A stretch of DNA of 64,000 nt from Flavobacterium sp. CS20 (GTDB taxonomy: Bacteria > Bacteroidota > Bacteroidia > Flavobacteriales > Flavobacteriaceae). This document shows, piece by piece, positions 44,529-55,667 of this stretch. The notes beneath the pieces are model-generated. The model saw only the letters and a list, made by a program, of their open reading frames with translations. It made no database searches and was not told the DNA's origin. A program made the position numbers and the translations under genes. The stretch lies in the NCBI RefSeq assembly GCF_018080005.1, contig NZ_CP073015.1, positions 1,116,001 to 1,180,000 on the forward strand, read 5' to 3'. How positions within the stretch are numbered: the first letter of the stretch is position 1; each line of letters begins with the position of its first letter.

Positions 44529-45450
44529 TTAAAGCAAACCATTGGTTTTCTTAACGCCTTCAGCACTTTCTTGAAGTTTGGCTTTTTCAGCATCAGTAAG
44601 ATCAAGTTCTACGATTTTTTCAATACCGTTTTTACCTATAATGACAGGAACACCAATACATAAATCTTTAAGTCCATATTCACCGTCAAGCAAGGTTGAA
44701 CAAGGGAACAATTTCTTTTGATCGCAAGCAATGGCTTGAACAATGGCTGAAACTGCAAGCACCAGGTGCATACCAAGCACTCGTGCCTAATAGTTTGGTT
44801 AAAGTAGCACCACCAACTTTGGTGTCTTCTTTCACTTGTTCAAGTCTATCTTCAGATAAAAACTCAGTAACTCTAACGCTGTTTCTTGTTGCTAAACGTG
44901 TTAATGGCAACATTCCTGTATCGCTGTGACCGCCAATTACTATACCATCAACATCAGATGCTGGACATTCTAAAGCTTCTGATAGTCGGTATTTAAACCT
45001 TGCAGAGTCTAAAGCACCTCCCATTCCGATGATTTTGTGTTTTGGCAAGTCTAAAGTTTGGTGTGCAAGATAAGTCATGGTATCCATAGGATTGCTCACA
45101 ACAATTAAAGTAACATCTGGTGAATGTTTAACTAAATTGCTGGAAACATCTTTAACAATTCCCGCATTGATTCCTATAAGTTCTTCACGGGTCATACCTG
45201 GTTTACGTGGCACACCACTCGTGATTACGGCAATATCAGAATTTGCTGTTTTTGTGTAATCATTTGTAGAACCCAAAATTTTGGTATCAAATCCGTTTAA
45301 AGAAGCCGTTTGCATCAAATCCATAGCTTTGCCTTCGGCATAACCTTCTTTGATGTCTAAAATAACAACTTCTGATGCAAAATTTTTAATGGCAATGTAC
45401 TCAGCACAGCTTGCACCAACTGCTCCTGCTCCAACTACTGTAATTTTCAT
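44529..45450 (-). pseudogene. mdh: Malate dehydrogenase, frameshifted
   Basis: The first frame (from 45450: MKITVVGAGAVGASCAEYIA, the NAD-binding fold; PRKPGMTREELIGINAGIV; VSNPMDTMTYLA; GGHSDTGMLPL) reads correctly to TSAWYAPGA. The remainder (AVSAIVQAIACDQKKLFPCS, GEYGLKDLCIGVPVIIGKNG) is in the next phase. One extra T near 44757 (GGTGCTTGCAGTT for GGTGCTGCAGTT) explains the break. With it removed the protein has 306 residues, normal for the LDH-like malate dehydrogenases of Bacteroidota. It is a citric-acid-cycle enzyme, so a true null would be costly; a sequencing error is a real possibility. The DUF6588-like gene lies 19 bp upstream. Confidence 0.92.
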
Positions 45451-45469
45451 ATGATATTTATTTTAAAAT

Positions 45470-46489
45470 TTATATTCCTAAACTTATGCCTAAACTGGCA
45501 GTATTAAATTCTTGAAACGAATAATCTGCATGTATTCTAAAAAATGCTAAACTTAATTTAAAACCCAAAGTTGCTTTTGCACCACTTACATCAGATGTAA
45601 CGCTATAAGGATCGACCAAGACTTCACTATCAACCGATTCAATACCCGTGTTTAGGTTATATTGTCCTAATAAACTTGTCGTGGCATCTCCACTAACATA
45701 ACCTACGCTGCCATAAAAATTTATAACGGGCAATTTGGTTGACACAATAGCAGAAAACAACCACGAATCTGCTTCAGACTCTATTCTTCTATCAACACCT
45801 GAAATAAGGTCAGAATTATCAAATTTATATTTGCCTTCAAACTTAGAATAGCCAACTAAAGCCGAAATTCTTATCGGTAAAATTTTATCAAAAGGGATTA
45901 ACTCTGTCAACTCATTTTGCAAAGCAAAGCCATAAAACTGAGTATCAACATCTTCGATATTAACTTCAGGGAGATATCTCGCTTTTAACTCAAACCCTTT
46001 TACTAAACCTATACTGGCTTGAATGAAACCCGTTGGCACAAAATTGATATCTTCAGAAGATATACCTTGCGGTAAAGTAATAGGAATTTGTAATGTTTGA
46101 TTGGTGTTTGGGTCTTCTACATTGACTATCATATTAATATCGGGATCATTTTCTCCCAAAGCTGTTGCAACAGATTGAGAGTTGGGTCCAGAAGCAAACG
46201 ACAGATTGTTATAATCGGCAGTGTTTAGTTGAAAGGATTGGTTTTCATCATCTGTAAAAGACAAATTGCCAATGGTCGAAATTTCAAATCTTAAAAATTT
46301 TTTGCTTTTTGCCGTGTTAAACCATCCCGAACTCATACCATAAATCACAGCATCAGTTGCTGGCGAAAAATAGCTTTGACTAAATCGTTGAGCGTCTTCA
46401 ACACCAGCAAACAGAAGATTATCGATATCCTCTTGTGCTAATGACAAAAAGGTTAAAAATAAAAATAAGCTTGTGAAACATGCTTTCAT
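45470..46489 (-). CDS. Outer-membrane beta-barrel protein, DUF6588-like
   Basis: The 339-residue protein has a signal peptide (MKACFTSLFLFLTFLSLAQ) and alternating beta-strand character throughout, ending in SLGISLGI, compatible with an outer-membrane barrel. The motif PATDAVIYGMSSGWFNTAKSK near the N-terminus matches, from memory, the DUF6588 family, whose function is unknown. It lies between gyrB and mdh on the same strand. Confidence 0.7.
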   Translation of the reverse strand: MKACFTSLFLFLTFLSLAQEDIDNLLFAGVEDAQRFSQSYFSPATDAVIYGMSSGWFNTAKSKKFLRFEISTIGNLSFTDDENQSFQLNTADYNNLSFASGPNSQSVATALGENDPDINMIVNVEDPNTNQTLQIPITLPQGISSEDINFVPTGFIQASIGLVKGFELKARYLPEVNIEDVDTQFYGFALQNELTELIPFDKILPIRISALVGYSKFEGKYKFDNSDLISGVDRRIESEADSWLFSAIVSTKLPVINFYGSVGYVSGDATTSLLGQYNLNTGIESVDSEVLVDPYSVTSDVSGAKATLGFKLSLAFFRIHADYSFQEFNTASLGISLGI

Positions 46490-46581
46490 AAACAGTAAAT
46501 TTAATTGTTTTAAAATGTTTTGTTTTAACTTAAGGTTAATTTATTTTAAAACAACTGAATTATACTTTTTTCTAAAAATAT

Positions 46582-48528
<1,947 letters not shown>

Positions 48529-48549
48529 TTAATATTAGTTCATAACAGA

Positions 48550-48557
48550 CAAATATA
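48550..48557 (-). promoter_or_regulatory. -7 promoter element of gyrB
   Basis: Reads TATATTTG on the minus strand, 28 bp before the gyrB start. A TTG occurs 17 nt further upstream, slightly closer than the 19-21 nt consensus. Confidence 0.5.
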
Positions 48558-48697
48558 AGCAAACCCATTATTTACAAGACACAATCAAACAACTTTAAAC
48601 AAGTATTTATCAACAAAAAGATGTTAAATATTCACAATTTAACAAGTCTTAAATATGGCAACCTTTAATTTTGAGTTATCATTGAAAAAAAACATTT

Positions 48698-49225
48698 ATG
48701 AAAACCAAAATTTTATCACTATTTATCGTTGCACTATGTTTTAACTCACTTCAAGCTCAAAATTTTCCAAAGGTTGATATAAGCCCAATGGATGCCGTTA
48801 TCGTTAGGACAGATGATGGACAATCTTTTATGAGAATCATTTACAGCAGACCTCAAAAAAAAGGAAGAGAAATTTTTGGTGGTCTTGTTCCTTATGGTGA
48901 AGTTTGGAGAACAGGTGCCAACGAAGCCACAGAAATCACTTTTTATGAAAAAGTTACTTTTGGCGGAAAACCTATTGATGCAGGGACTTATTCTTTATTT
49001 ACCATTCCAAATAAAGATAAATGGACTGTAATTCTCAACAAAGAGCTTAACCAATGGGGTGCTTATCAATACGATTCTTCTAAGGATGTGGCTCGAATAG
49101 AAGTTAAACCAAAATCTACAGTTGCTAATGTTGAAACATTTTCAATAACAAGTAAAAAAGTAGATAAAGGTTATCACCTTTTGCTTGGTTGGGACGATAC
49201 TTATATAGAAATTCCTGTTTATTAA
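48698..49225 (+). CDS. DUF2911 secreted protein
   Basis: The 175-residue protein has a signal peptide (ending LQAQ) and the DUF2911 core: RIIYSRPQKKGREIFGGLVPYGEVWRTGANEATEI, then GTYSLFTIPNKDKWTVILNK and a C-terminal beta-rich part. It is an exported protein of unknown function, widespread in Bacteroidota. It is divergent from gyrB. Confidence 0.88.
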   Translation: MKTKILSLFIVALCFNSLQAQNFPKVDISPMDAVIVRTDDGQSFMRIIYSRPQKKGREIFGGLVPYGEVWRTGANEATEITFYEKVTFGGKPIDAGTYSLFTIPNKDKWTVILNKELNQWGAYQYDSSKDVARIEVKPKSTVANVETFSITSKKVDKGYHLLLGWDDTYIEIPVY

Positions 49226-49228
49226 ATT

Positions 49229-49242
49229 AACGTGAATTCAAC
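49229..49242. repeat. Variant of the dispersed ACGTGA(G/A)TTC repeat
   Basis: AACGTGAATTCAAC followed by TAATAAAAT. Related to AACGTGAGTTCG at 21751 and to the start of the window (GTGAATTGGACTAATAAAAT). Confidence 0.45.
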
Positions 49243-49304
49243 TAATAAAATACCTCGATTTGTAAGAGATAAAACATGAAAAAAAGTAGAATTTTTATTA
49301 AATT

Positions 49305-50216
49305 TTAAACTTCAATAACCACATCTTTCACTCCTTTTTCTTGATTGTTGCTAAAGTAAAAATCAATTCTGCCTAGGTTTAAACCTGCCCAACCTACTTG
49401 ATTGACTAAGGTGATTTTTTCTGCTTGGTTGACAACTTTAGTCGGTCGGTCTAAAAATGTGTGCGTATGACCGCCGATGATTAAGTCAATATTTTTTGTG
49501 TTTTTGGCGAGTTGTATATCGCTGACTTTATCTGATTGATATTCATAACCCAAATGAGATAAACAAATTACCAAATCGCATTGATGTTCTTGTTTTAAAA
49601 TTTTTACTTGGTCTTGAGCGATTTCAATGGGATTAAGATATTTTGTTTCACCATAAAGATTTTTAGACACTAAACCTTCCAATTCAATACCAAGTCCAAA
49701 AACACCTATTGAAATGCCATCCACATCGTAAATTTGATATGGTTTCACCAAAGCATTTAAAGAGGTATTTGATAAATCATAATTGGCATTAAGCAAGTCA
49801 AAATTTGCGTGTTGCAATTGTGCCGCGATATTATCAATGCCATTATCAAATTCGTGATTACCAATGGTTGAAGCCTGGTAACCCATTTTAGACATCAGTT
49901 TATATTCTAATTCTCCGCCATAAAAATTAAAATATGGCGTGCCTTGAAACGCATCACCAGCATCGAGAAGTAGCGTGTTTGGATTTTCAGATTTTATCTG
50001 CTGAACAAGACTATATCGCCGACTCACACCACCGCGGTTAGGAAATTTGCGATGCTTATTTGGAAACGGGTCAATGTGACTATGCACGTCGTTGGTGTGC
50101 AAAATCGTGATGTGTTTGTCATAAGATTTCTCCCAAATCACAGGATTGACCAAACTGCTCAATCCAACAAGACTGCCAGCTTGTATAGTTTGGCTTATAA
50201 ATGTTCTTCGTTTCAT
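49305..50216 (-). CDS. 5'-nucleotidase family metallophosphatase (N-terminal catalytic half)
   Basis: The 303-residue protein has the metal-binding motifs of the UshA/5'-nucleotidase catalytic domain: LHTNDVHSHIDPF, DAGDAFQGTPYFN, IGNHEFDNG, VICLSHLG, IGGHTHTFLD. The N-terminus (MKRRTFISQTIQAGSLVGL) looks like a twin-arginine signal, so it is exported folded. The substrate-binding C-terminal domain of UshA is absent here but is encoded by the gene immediately upstream, two bases away. Together they would make a two-piece periplasmic nucleotidase. Confidence 0.9.
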   Translation of the reverse strand: MKRRTFISQTIQAGSLVGLSSLVNPVIWEKSYDKHITILHTNDVHSHIDPFPNKHRKFPNRGGVSRRYSLVQQIKSENPNTLLLDAGDAFQGTPYFNFYGGELEYKLMSKMGYQASTIGNHEFDNGIDNIAAQLQHANFDLLNANYDLSNTSLNALVKPYQIYDVDGISIGVFGLGIELEGLVSKNLYGETKYLNPIEIAQDQVKILKQEHQCDLVICLSHLGYEYQSDKVSDIQLAKNTKNIDLIIGGHTHTFLDRPTKVVNQAEKITLVNQVGWAGLNLGRIDFYFSNNQEKGVKDVVIEV

Positions 50217-50218
50217 AT

Positions 50219-50980
50219 TTATCTAATTTTGACAAAACGCTGATCAGCTGTTGCAGAAATGGTATCGTGTTTTTTGAAATAATCTATAAAAAGGTTTCTC
50301 AATTTATAATCTATATCAAAAACCTGTGTTGCGTTTTTAAAAAAAATCATGTTATCGCCACCTTGCAACAAATAATCAGACGTAGCGATAAAATATGTTT
50401 CATCATCGTTGATGGGTTTTCCATTTATTTTAAAATCTACAACTTCACTATTGCTATTTAAACGCAATTGCATTTTTGAAATAGGATGGGCAACTTGGTT
50501 TTTGACCAAATAATTCACCATTGCTTTTATTGATTTGGCATCTAATTCTGCAACCACCACCATATTTTCAAAAGGCATAATATTGTATGCCGTTCGAGTG
50601 GTTATCACACCTTGATTAATACCTGAGCGAATACCGCCATAATTCAATAAAACCCCATCAATTGAATCTTTGTGGCGGCTATTAAAAATAGGATTTGCCA
50701 TTTCAAAAACCGCATCGGCCATCATATTCCCAATGGCAGTATTTAAAGGATGGTCAGACTTAAACATTGCTTTTTTCGTATAGCTCAAAGGTCGATTCAT
50801 CTCTTCTTGAATTGAAGTTCTATAAGGCTTGATAAATTTTTCAAGAGATTGGTCTTGACTTAAAGTAGAATCAACAGCAATTTGTTCTCCTTCTATTTTA
50901 ATGAGTTGAGGTTGATTTTGACAGGAAAATAAAATCCAAAAAAGAGATAAAAGTGAAATTTTAAATAAAAATGACTTCAT
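50219..50980 (-). CDS. 5'-nucleotidase C-terminal domain lipoprotein
   Basis: The 253-residue protein is a lipoprotein (signal ending WILFSC). It has the 5'-nucleotidase C-terminal domain: PLNTAIGNMMADAVFEMANP, LNYGGIRSGINQGVITTRTAYNIMPFENMVV, and YFIATSDYLLQGGDNM. In UshA this domain holds the substrate-specificity pocket. It lies two bases upstream of the catalytic half and four bases downstream of pcm, within one operon. Confidence 0.9.
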   Translation of the reverse strand: MKSFLFKISLLSLFWILFSCQNQPQLIKIEGEQIAVDSTLSQDQSLEKFIKPYRTSIQEEMNRPLSYTKKAMFKSDHPLNTAIGNMMADAVFEMANPIFNSRHKDSIDGVLLNYGGIRSGINQGVITTRTAYNIMPFENMVVVAELDAKSIKAMVNYLVKNQVAHPISKMQLRLNSNSEVVDFKINGKPINDDETYFIATSDYLLQGGDNMIFFKNATQVFDIDYKLRNLFIDYFKKHDTISATADQRFVKIR

Positions 50981-50984
50981 AACG

Positions 50985-51626
50985 TTAATTTTTATTTTCT
51001 AATAAAGGTACAAACCTAAATTCGCCAAAAGTGTGTTTATCAAATTTATCTTTAGCCGTTCGCACAAGCAAAGTCATAATTTGTGGGTCTTCACCAACAG
51101 GAATAACCAATCGCCCACCTATTTTCAATTGAGCCATAAGCGGTTTAGGCACAAAAGGTGCACCAGCTGTAACGATAATTTTATCAAAAGGAGCATAATC
51201 AGGCAAACCTTTGTAACCATCACCAAAACTCAGATATTTTGGGCGATAACCCAATTTTTCTAAAAAACGCTTAGTCGATTTATAGAGTTTTTGTTGGCGT
51301 TCAATACTGTAAACTTGGGCATTGAGTTCACAAAGCACGGCGGTTTGGTAACCACTTCCTGTGCCGATTTCTAAAACTTTATCGCCCTTTTCAACTTGCA
51401 TCAATTCGGTTTGAAAAGCCACGGTAAAAGGTTGCGAAATCGTTTGACTTTCAGCAATAGGAAAAGCTTTATCTTGATAAGCAAAATCTTCAAAACTGCT
51501 ATCCATAAACAAATGTCTCGGAATGCGATTAATGGCGTCTAAAACACGCTCATCTTTAATTCCCTTATCTTTGAGTTTTTCAACGAGTTGTTTGCGTTTG
51601 CCCTGATGCTTAAAAGTGTCTTTCAA
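50985..51626 (-). CDS. pcm: Protein-L-isoaspartate O-methyltransferase
   Basis: The 213-residue SAM-dependent enzyme starts repair of isoaspartyl residues in damaged proteins. Motifs: DRVLDAINRIPRHLF-type start (VLDAINRIPRHLFM), YQDKAFPIAESQTISQPFTVA, VLEIGTGSGYQTAVL (SAM site), and IIVTAGAPFVP. First gene of the pcm / 5'-nucleotidase operon. Confidence 0.95.
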   Translation of the reverse strand: MKDTFKHQGKRKQLVEKLKDKGIKDERVLDAINRIPRHLFMDSSFEDFAYQDKAFPIAESQTISQPFTVAFQTELMQVEKGDKVLEIGTGSGYQTAVLCELNAQVYSIERQQKLYKSTKRFLEKLGYRPKYLSFGDGYKGLPDYAPFDKIIVTAGAPFVPKPLMAQLKIGGRLVIPVGEDPQIMTLLVRTAKDKFDKHTFGEFRFVPLLENKN

Positions 51627-51716
51627 ATGAAAAAATTAAAACGTAAAAGTAAGTAAATAGAATATTTTAAAAAACTAATTAAGCTCGATTTTTAGAAGCA
51701 AAAAAAGTTTGGTCAT

Positions 51717-51885
51717 TTTTGCTCAGGACAGTCTCCCGCTTTCCGCTATAGTTGTTTGTCTTTTGTTTTTTTGTCTGTGCGTTTCGTGGCTTCCGTTGGT
51801 CGCCACGCCTCGCCCACAAAAAATAACAAAAGCCTACACAAGCTGTCGCTCCAATCGGGGCGAGGACAAAGGCTTGAGGAGATTT
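51717..51885. ncRNA. GC-rich, hairpin-rich sequence, candidate structured RNA or repeat
   Basis: This block of about 170 bp is much richer in G+C than its surroundings. It holds two perfect adjoining hairpins: CGTGGC (51785-51790) with GCCACG (51802-51807), and CCTCGCCC (51808-51815) with GGGCGAGG (51858-51865). AAGCCT/AGGCTT adds pairing across the second. It begins CAGGACAGTCTCCCGCTTTCC. A 68-codon frame runs through it but resembles no protein. From memory, related blocks recur between genes in flavobacteria, so it may be a dispersed element. Strand and function unknown. Confidence 0.45.
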
Positions 51886-51948
51886 TTGAAATTTTTGTTT
51901 TCGTTTTTTAAATGAATTACCAATACATAATTGATAATGTTTAGTTTT

Positions 51949-52251
51949 TCAAATGTCTTTATCCAGTTTATTAGGATTTTGCCTATTATCAAATATCGTC
52001 ACAATATTAATTTGTTCAGAATTATAGCGATAATATAATGTGGTTTGTTTTGTGATTACGCACTTTCTTAAACCCTTCCCTTTTTTAGATTCAGGAAAAA
52101 TCTCTGGTTGATTTTTAATTAATTCTATCGATGAATCTAATTTTTTAATAAAGTCTTTTTTGATTTTATTAGACCATTCTTCAGTTAAATACTTAAACAA
52201 GTTATCTAATTTCTTTTCGGCTGTTTTTGAAATAACAACTTTTTTACCCAA
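51949..52251 (-). CDS. RelE/ParE-family toxin
   Basis: The 100-residue protein has the ParE/RelE pattern: VVISKTAEKKLDNLFKYLTEEWS at the start, and the C-terminal KCVITKQTTLYYRYNSEQINIVTIFDNRQNP, where the RxNP-type end is characteristic. Such toxins inhibit gyrase or cleave mRNA on ribosomes. The partner antitoxin gene lies one base upstream, making toxin-antitoxin module 1, next to the Sau3AI-like restriction system. Confidence 0.88.
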   Translation of the reverse strand: MGKKVVISKTAEKKLDNLFKYLTEEWSNKIKKDFIKKLDSSIELIKNQPEIFPESKKGKGLRKCVITKQTTLYYRYNSEQINIVTIFDNRQNPNKLDKDI

Positions 52252-52252
52252 T

Positions 52253-52474
52253 TTATCTGTGTTTTTGCATAAAAGTGTCGTAATTCACTACTTCTGCATT
52301 TTTAATCTCTGCTGAAGCCTTTTCAATTTCTTTGCGTTGTTCAATTGATAAATCATCCCAAAAGTCAGATGTTTTTTCTGTATGAAAGACTTTTTTAATA
52401 CGCTCAATTAATTTGGGATTTTCAATATCCAAAAGCATTTTAATCAGTTCTATTTTTTCAGCCTGAATGTTCAT
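52253..52474 (-). CDS. Antitoxin of the ParE-type module 1
   Basis: The protein of about 73 residues (from MNIQAEKIELIKMLLDI) has a helical N-terminus and a C-terminal region (WDDLSIEQRKEIEKASAEIKNAEVVNYDTF) of the type that wraps ParE/RelE toxins. An upstream in-frame start would add seven residues. The N-terminal 30 residues resemble those of the antitoxin at 60064. One base separates it from the toxin gene. Confidence 0.8.
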   Translation of the reverse strand: MNIQAEKIELIKMLLDIENPKLIERIKKVFHTEKTSDFWDDLSIEQRKEIEKASAEIKNAEVVNYDTFMQKHR

Positions 52475-52707
52475 CGCAATGTATTTATAAATCAAAAATA
52501 AGGATTAAATTTAAATTTTCGATAATATATTTAGATTATTTCGATCAAGGTAAAACAAGAAATATTTTAACTATCAATTCAATAATCATCGGTTAGCAAA
52601 AAACTAAACCAACATTCTTTGTTTATAATTTTTCATTCTGCTATTCAATGAGCAAGGGCTGAAAGTTACAATTTTTGTGTTGTGTGATTGCTGGTAATAG
52701 CGTTGGA

Positions 52708-54093
52708 TTAATTCAGATAAATTTCATCTTTAACATAACTTGCATTTAACCAAAAACAATGTTTTGTATATTCAGTTAATCCAGTTAATTTATCAACCAC
52801 AGGTAATTTATATGTGTCAGCTGCATTTCTTGCATGAGGTCTTATATGACAAATTCTGTTTTCTCTTTTTTTGGGAAAGAATGTTTTTCTTATGCCTTTT
52901 TCTGTAATTTTTCTTACAACTTCACCTTTTTGAAGTGTATCGACCATTCTATTCCAAACAGTTTTTGCTTCTATGATATCTGAATATGGCATATTCCAAA
53001 ACTTAACCTTTCTAAGTTTTAAATTATTGTTCTCATATTGATAGAAAACAAAGAAAAATTTACTCTCTAAAATATTCTTAAAATCTGAATCTTCCCAATC
53101 TGTTTCAACAAGTTCTTGATATTTAAAAGGTGAAAATGATATATGTTCATTAGGAAGATTGTTTTCTTTTAACCTAATGGTTTTGACTTTAATATCAGCT
53201 TTTTCAAATTCTTCAATTTTTTTACCAAGTTCAATTCCAAGCACAGCATTTGTAAGATTGGCAAAATAACTTTTAGCTCTTTGATTAAGGTTTAAATTTA
53301 AAATATTTTCAATATCTTCAGCTGTTTTACCATAGAATGTCTCAAATTTCGAAATCACGATATCTTCAATAGATTGTAATTTATCTAAAATATCAACACG
53401 CTTAATAATCTTTCCATAAACATCAGATTCTTCATTTGCAATGTTTGCTATTATATGATTTACATAACCTTGCTTAAGAGAATATGCTCTTTGCTTTGCT
53501 TTTTTATCATTGAATGGTTGATCTCTGTAGGATTTTAAAGCAGTAGATCCTTTCGTGCAAGCACCAAGATAAAAAGTATCCCCTTCCGATAATTCATGAG
53601 CTTTCCCATCCTTAATTTTCTGTTTTATGAAGTTCCAATCTTGCTCTATTATTTTTAAATCTTCTTCGGGATATTTCCAAGCGTCAACCAATTTAATTAT
53701 ATAATCAAGTAAATCTAAATCTCTATCATGAAGATAAAAGACTAAAAGTAAATGAGCATTTTTCTTCCAAAATGAACTTGTTTCAAAGTATTCTTTGTGT
53801 ACTTCTAGGTAATTTATGATATTTAAGACAAGCCTTTCTTTTGAACGAAATTCTCCGTTTTTTAAGGCTTTTAGTGGACTTGATTTTAATTCAATTCCAG
53901 CTTCTTTAAAGTCAGGTTCTGCATCAGAATTTGGTTCATATCCAAAATAAAATTTCTCTAATATTTGTCCAAAATTACCTTTTCCTTTATAACCGTGTTT
54001 TTCGATTTCTTTTCCACAAGCTTGTCGTAAAGTTTGACCCTTAAGTTTTTTGGCAAAATTTATAATTGAATTAGCTGAAGAAATATCAAGCAT
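52708..54093 (-). CDS. Sau3AI/MutH-family type II restriction endonuclease
   Basis: The 461-residue nuclease has a MutH/Sau3AI-type N-terminal catalytic domain with the active-site pattern D61 ... E68-L-K70 (DFKEAGIELKSS). A second, C-terminal MutH-like domain without an obvious active site follows (about 230-440), as in Sau3AI. Sau3AI cuts before GATC; the same site is likely but not proven. The gene overlaps the cytosine methylase gene by eight bases. Confidence 0.88.
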   Translation of the reverse strand: MLDISSANSIINFAKKLKGQTLRQACGKEIEKHGYKGKGNFGQILEKFYFGYEPNSDAEPDFKEAGIELKSSPLKALKNGEFRSKERLVLNIINYLEVHKEYFETSSFWKKNAHLLLVFYLHDRDLDLLDYIIKLVDAWKYPEEDLKIIEQDWNFIKQKIKDGKAHELSEGDTFYLGACTKGSTALKSYRDQPFNDKKAKQRAYSLKQGYVNHIIANIANEESDVYGKIIKRVDILDKLQSIEDIVISKFETFYGKTAEDIENILNLNLNQRAKSYFANLTNAVLGIELGKKIEEFEKADIKVKTIRLKENNLPNEHISFSPFKYQELVETDWEDSDFKNILESKFFFVFYQYENNNLKLRKVKFWNMPYSDIIEAKTVWNRMVDTLQKGEVVRKITEKGIRKTFFPKKRENRICHIRPHARNAADTYKLPVVDKLTGLTEYTKHCFWLNASYVKDEIYLN

Positions 54094-55339
54094 ATTCTAA
54101 TTGGTTTATTTGTTTATAAAGCTCTTTACCTATTTTTTCAATTACTCCAACTACTAAAGCATTACCCATAAAAAAAGCTCTTTTTCTATCTGAAATGCCT
54201 TCAAGTTTTGTGTGATTATCTGGAAACATATTTAGTCTTTCTAATTCGATTGGTGTAAGTCTTCTTAAACCTCTTTCTGAAACAACTACATGCTTAAATC
54301 TTGATGGAGATTTACCACCTTCACCAGTAATTATTGTTCTTGAAGCGTTATCTAAGGCGTCTGGGTAAATCATTCCACCTTCAGAATATTTGTATTTATG
54401 ACCTTCGTTTGAAATTCTCTCAATGGTCTTAGATCCTTTTAAATATTCCCATTTATCCTTATCTTTATCGTCAATAAAAAATTCAGACGTTACTTCTCCA
54501 TTTTGTAAAACATCACCTAAAACAGTATAATTACCATCATAACTTGGCTCTGTTTTAATTGTTGAAACTTCACCATTTATCATAACACCTGAATTTTCGA
54601 ATGGTGATTTTTTTCCTGTTTTATTAAAATTATCAGTAATCTCTACTAAATCTCCTTTTAATTGAAATTTTGATAAAAAAAGCTCTGATGAATTTTTAAC
54701 TGGAAATGCACTTGGTATTGTTCCATCTTTTAATATCCAATCTATTTTTCTTGATTCTTTTAATTTTGAAAATAATTCTGATGATTTATGATAGCCAATA
54801 AAAAACAATCTTCTTCTTCTTTGTGGCATTCCATATTCAGCTGCGTTAATTACTCTCCACTCAACCGCATACCCCAAATCATTTAAACTTTGTAGCATAA
54901 CTGCAAAATCTCTACCTCTTTGTTTGGCAGGAGATTTTAAGAGTCGATCTACGTTTTCAAGGAATAAATATTTTGGCTTATTTTTCTTTTCTTCTAGTAT
55001 TTTATGAATTGCCCACCATAAAACACCTTTCTTACCTTTTAGACCTTTTGAGTTGTGTAAAGTTGTAGCTACAGAATAATCTTGACACGGAAAACCACCA
55101 ACTAATAAATCATGATCAGGGATTTCTTCCACATTTCTTTGAACAACTTCATTTATATCTTCGTTTGAATGATTTTCTTTTCCAAATCTCGCTTCATAAA
55201 CTTTTGATGCGTGTTGTATTTTTGTTGAAGGTTCCCATTGATTACTCCAAACAATTTTATAATTACTTTTTTCTAGACCAAGTCTAAAACCACCTACTCC
55301 AGCGAACAATTCTATTACTTTTAATGTTTTACTTTCCAT
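54086..55339 (-). CDS. DNA (cytosine-5-)-methyltransferase of the Sau3AI-like system
   Basis: The 417-residue enzyme has the ordered C5-methylase motifs: VIELFAGVGGFRLGLEKS (motif I), GGFPCQDYS (motif IV, catalytic C85), FLENVDRL (motif VI), QRRRRLFFIGY (motif VIII), and ALVVGVIEKIGKEL near the end (motif X). The target-recognition region lies between motifs VIII and IX (about 190-340). It protects host sites from the nuclease encoded downstream; it overlaps both neighbours. Confidence 0.95.
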   Translation of the reverse strand: MESKTLKVIELFAGVGGFRLGLEKSNYKIVWSNQWEPSTKIQHASKVYEARFGKENHSNEDINEVVQRNVEEIPDHDLLVGGFPCQDYSVATTLHNSKGLKGKKGVLWWAIHKILEEKKNKPKYLFLENVDRLLKSPAKQRGRDFAVMLQSLNDLGYAVEWRVINAAEYGMPQRRRRLFFIGYHKSSELFSKLKESRKIDWILKDGTIPSAFPVKNSSELFLSKFQLKGDLVEITDNFNKTGKKSPFENSGVMINGEVSTIKTEPSYDGNYTVLGDVLQNGEVTSEFFIDDKDKDKWEYLKGSKTIERISNEGHKYKYSEGGMIYPDALDNASRTIITGEGGKSPSRFKHVVVSERGLRRLTPIELERLNMFPDNHTKLEGISDRKRAFFMGNALVVGVIEKIGKELYKQINQLEYA

Positions 55340-55637
55340 TTGCTTGAGTTTTATAATATTTGATTTTTTCTTCTGCTACTTTTAGTATTTCAGTAGTCAA
55401 ATCCGTGTATTTTAGGTCATCAGCTATTTTTTCTGAATACCAATTAATCAATAATTCACTTTCTGAAAGTTCATAAAATTTAGCAAACCTTTTAATTTGA
55501 TTCATTGTTGGTTTTCTATCATTTTTCTCAAACTTACTAATCAATGATTGATCAATATCTACTTCAGCTGCAACTTTTCGTAAAATTAATTTTTTATGCT
55601 CTCTTGCATTTTTTAAAGTCTCACCTAAAGTTTTCAT
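55329..55637 (-). CDS. XRE-family controller (C) protein of the restriction-modification operon
   Basis: The 102-residue protein has a helix-turn-helix of the XRE type (about residues 8-60; KLILRKVAAEVDIDQSLISKFEKNDRKPTMNQI), then a helical tail. It is the first gene of the operon and overlaps the methylase gene by 11 bases. A perfect 13-bp palindrome, GACAATTATTGTC, lies at 55655-55667, directly after the -7 element, so the protein probably represses or times its own operon. Confidence 0.88.
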   Translation of the reverse strand: MKTLGETLKNAREHKKLILRKVAAEVDIDQSLISKFEKNDRKPTMNQIKRFAKFYELSESELLINWYSEKIADDLKYTDLTTEILKVAEEKIKYYKTQANGK

Positions 55638-55654
55638 TAGTCAAAAAAGTTTTA

Positions 55655-55667
55655 GACAATTATTGTC
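55655..55667. promoter_or_regulatory. Operator palindrome of the restriction-modification operon
   Basis: GACAAT-T-ATTGTC is a perfect odd palindrome placed 18-30 bp before the controller start codon and immediately downstream of the -7 element. A dimer bound here would block transcription initiation. Confidence 0.65.

Noticed and set aside
51709..51915. 68-codon frame through the GC-rich block
   Set aside because: Composition follows the hairpins, not a protein; no recognisable motif.
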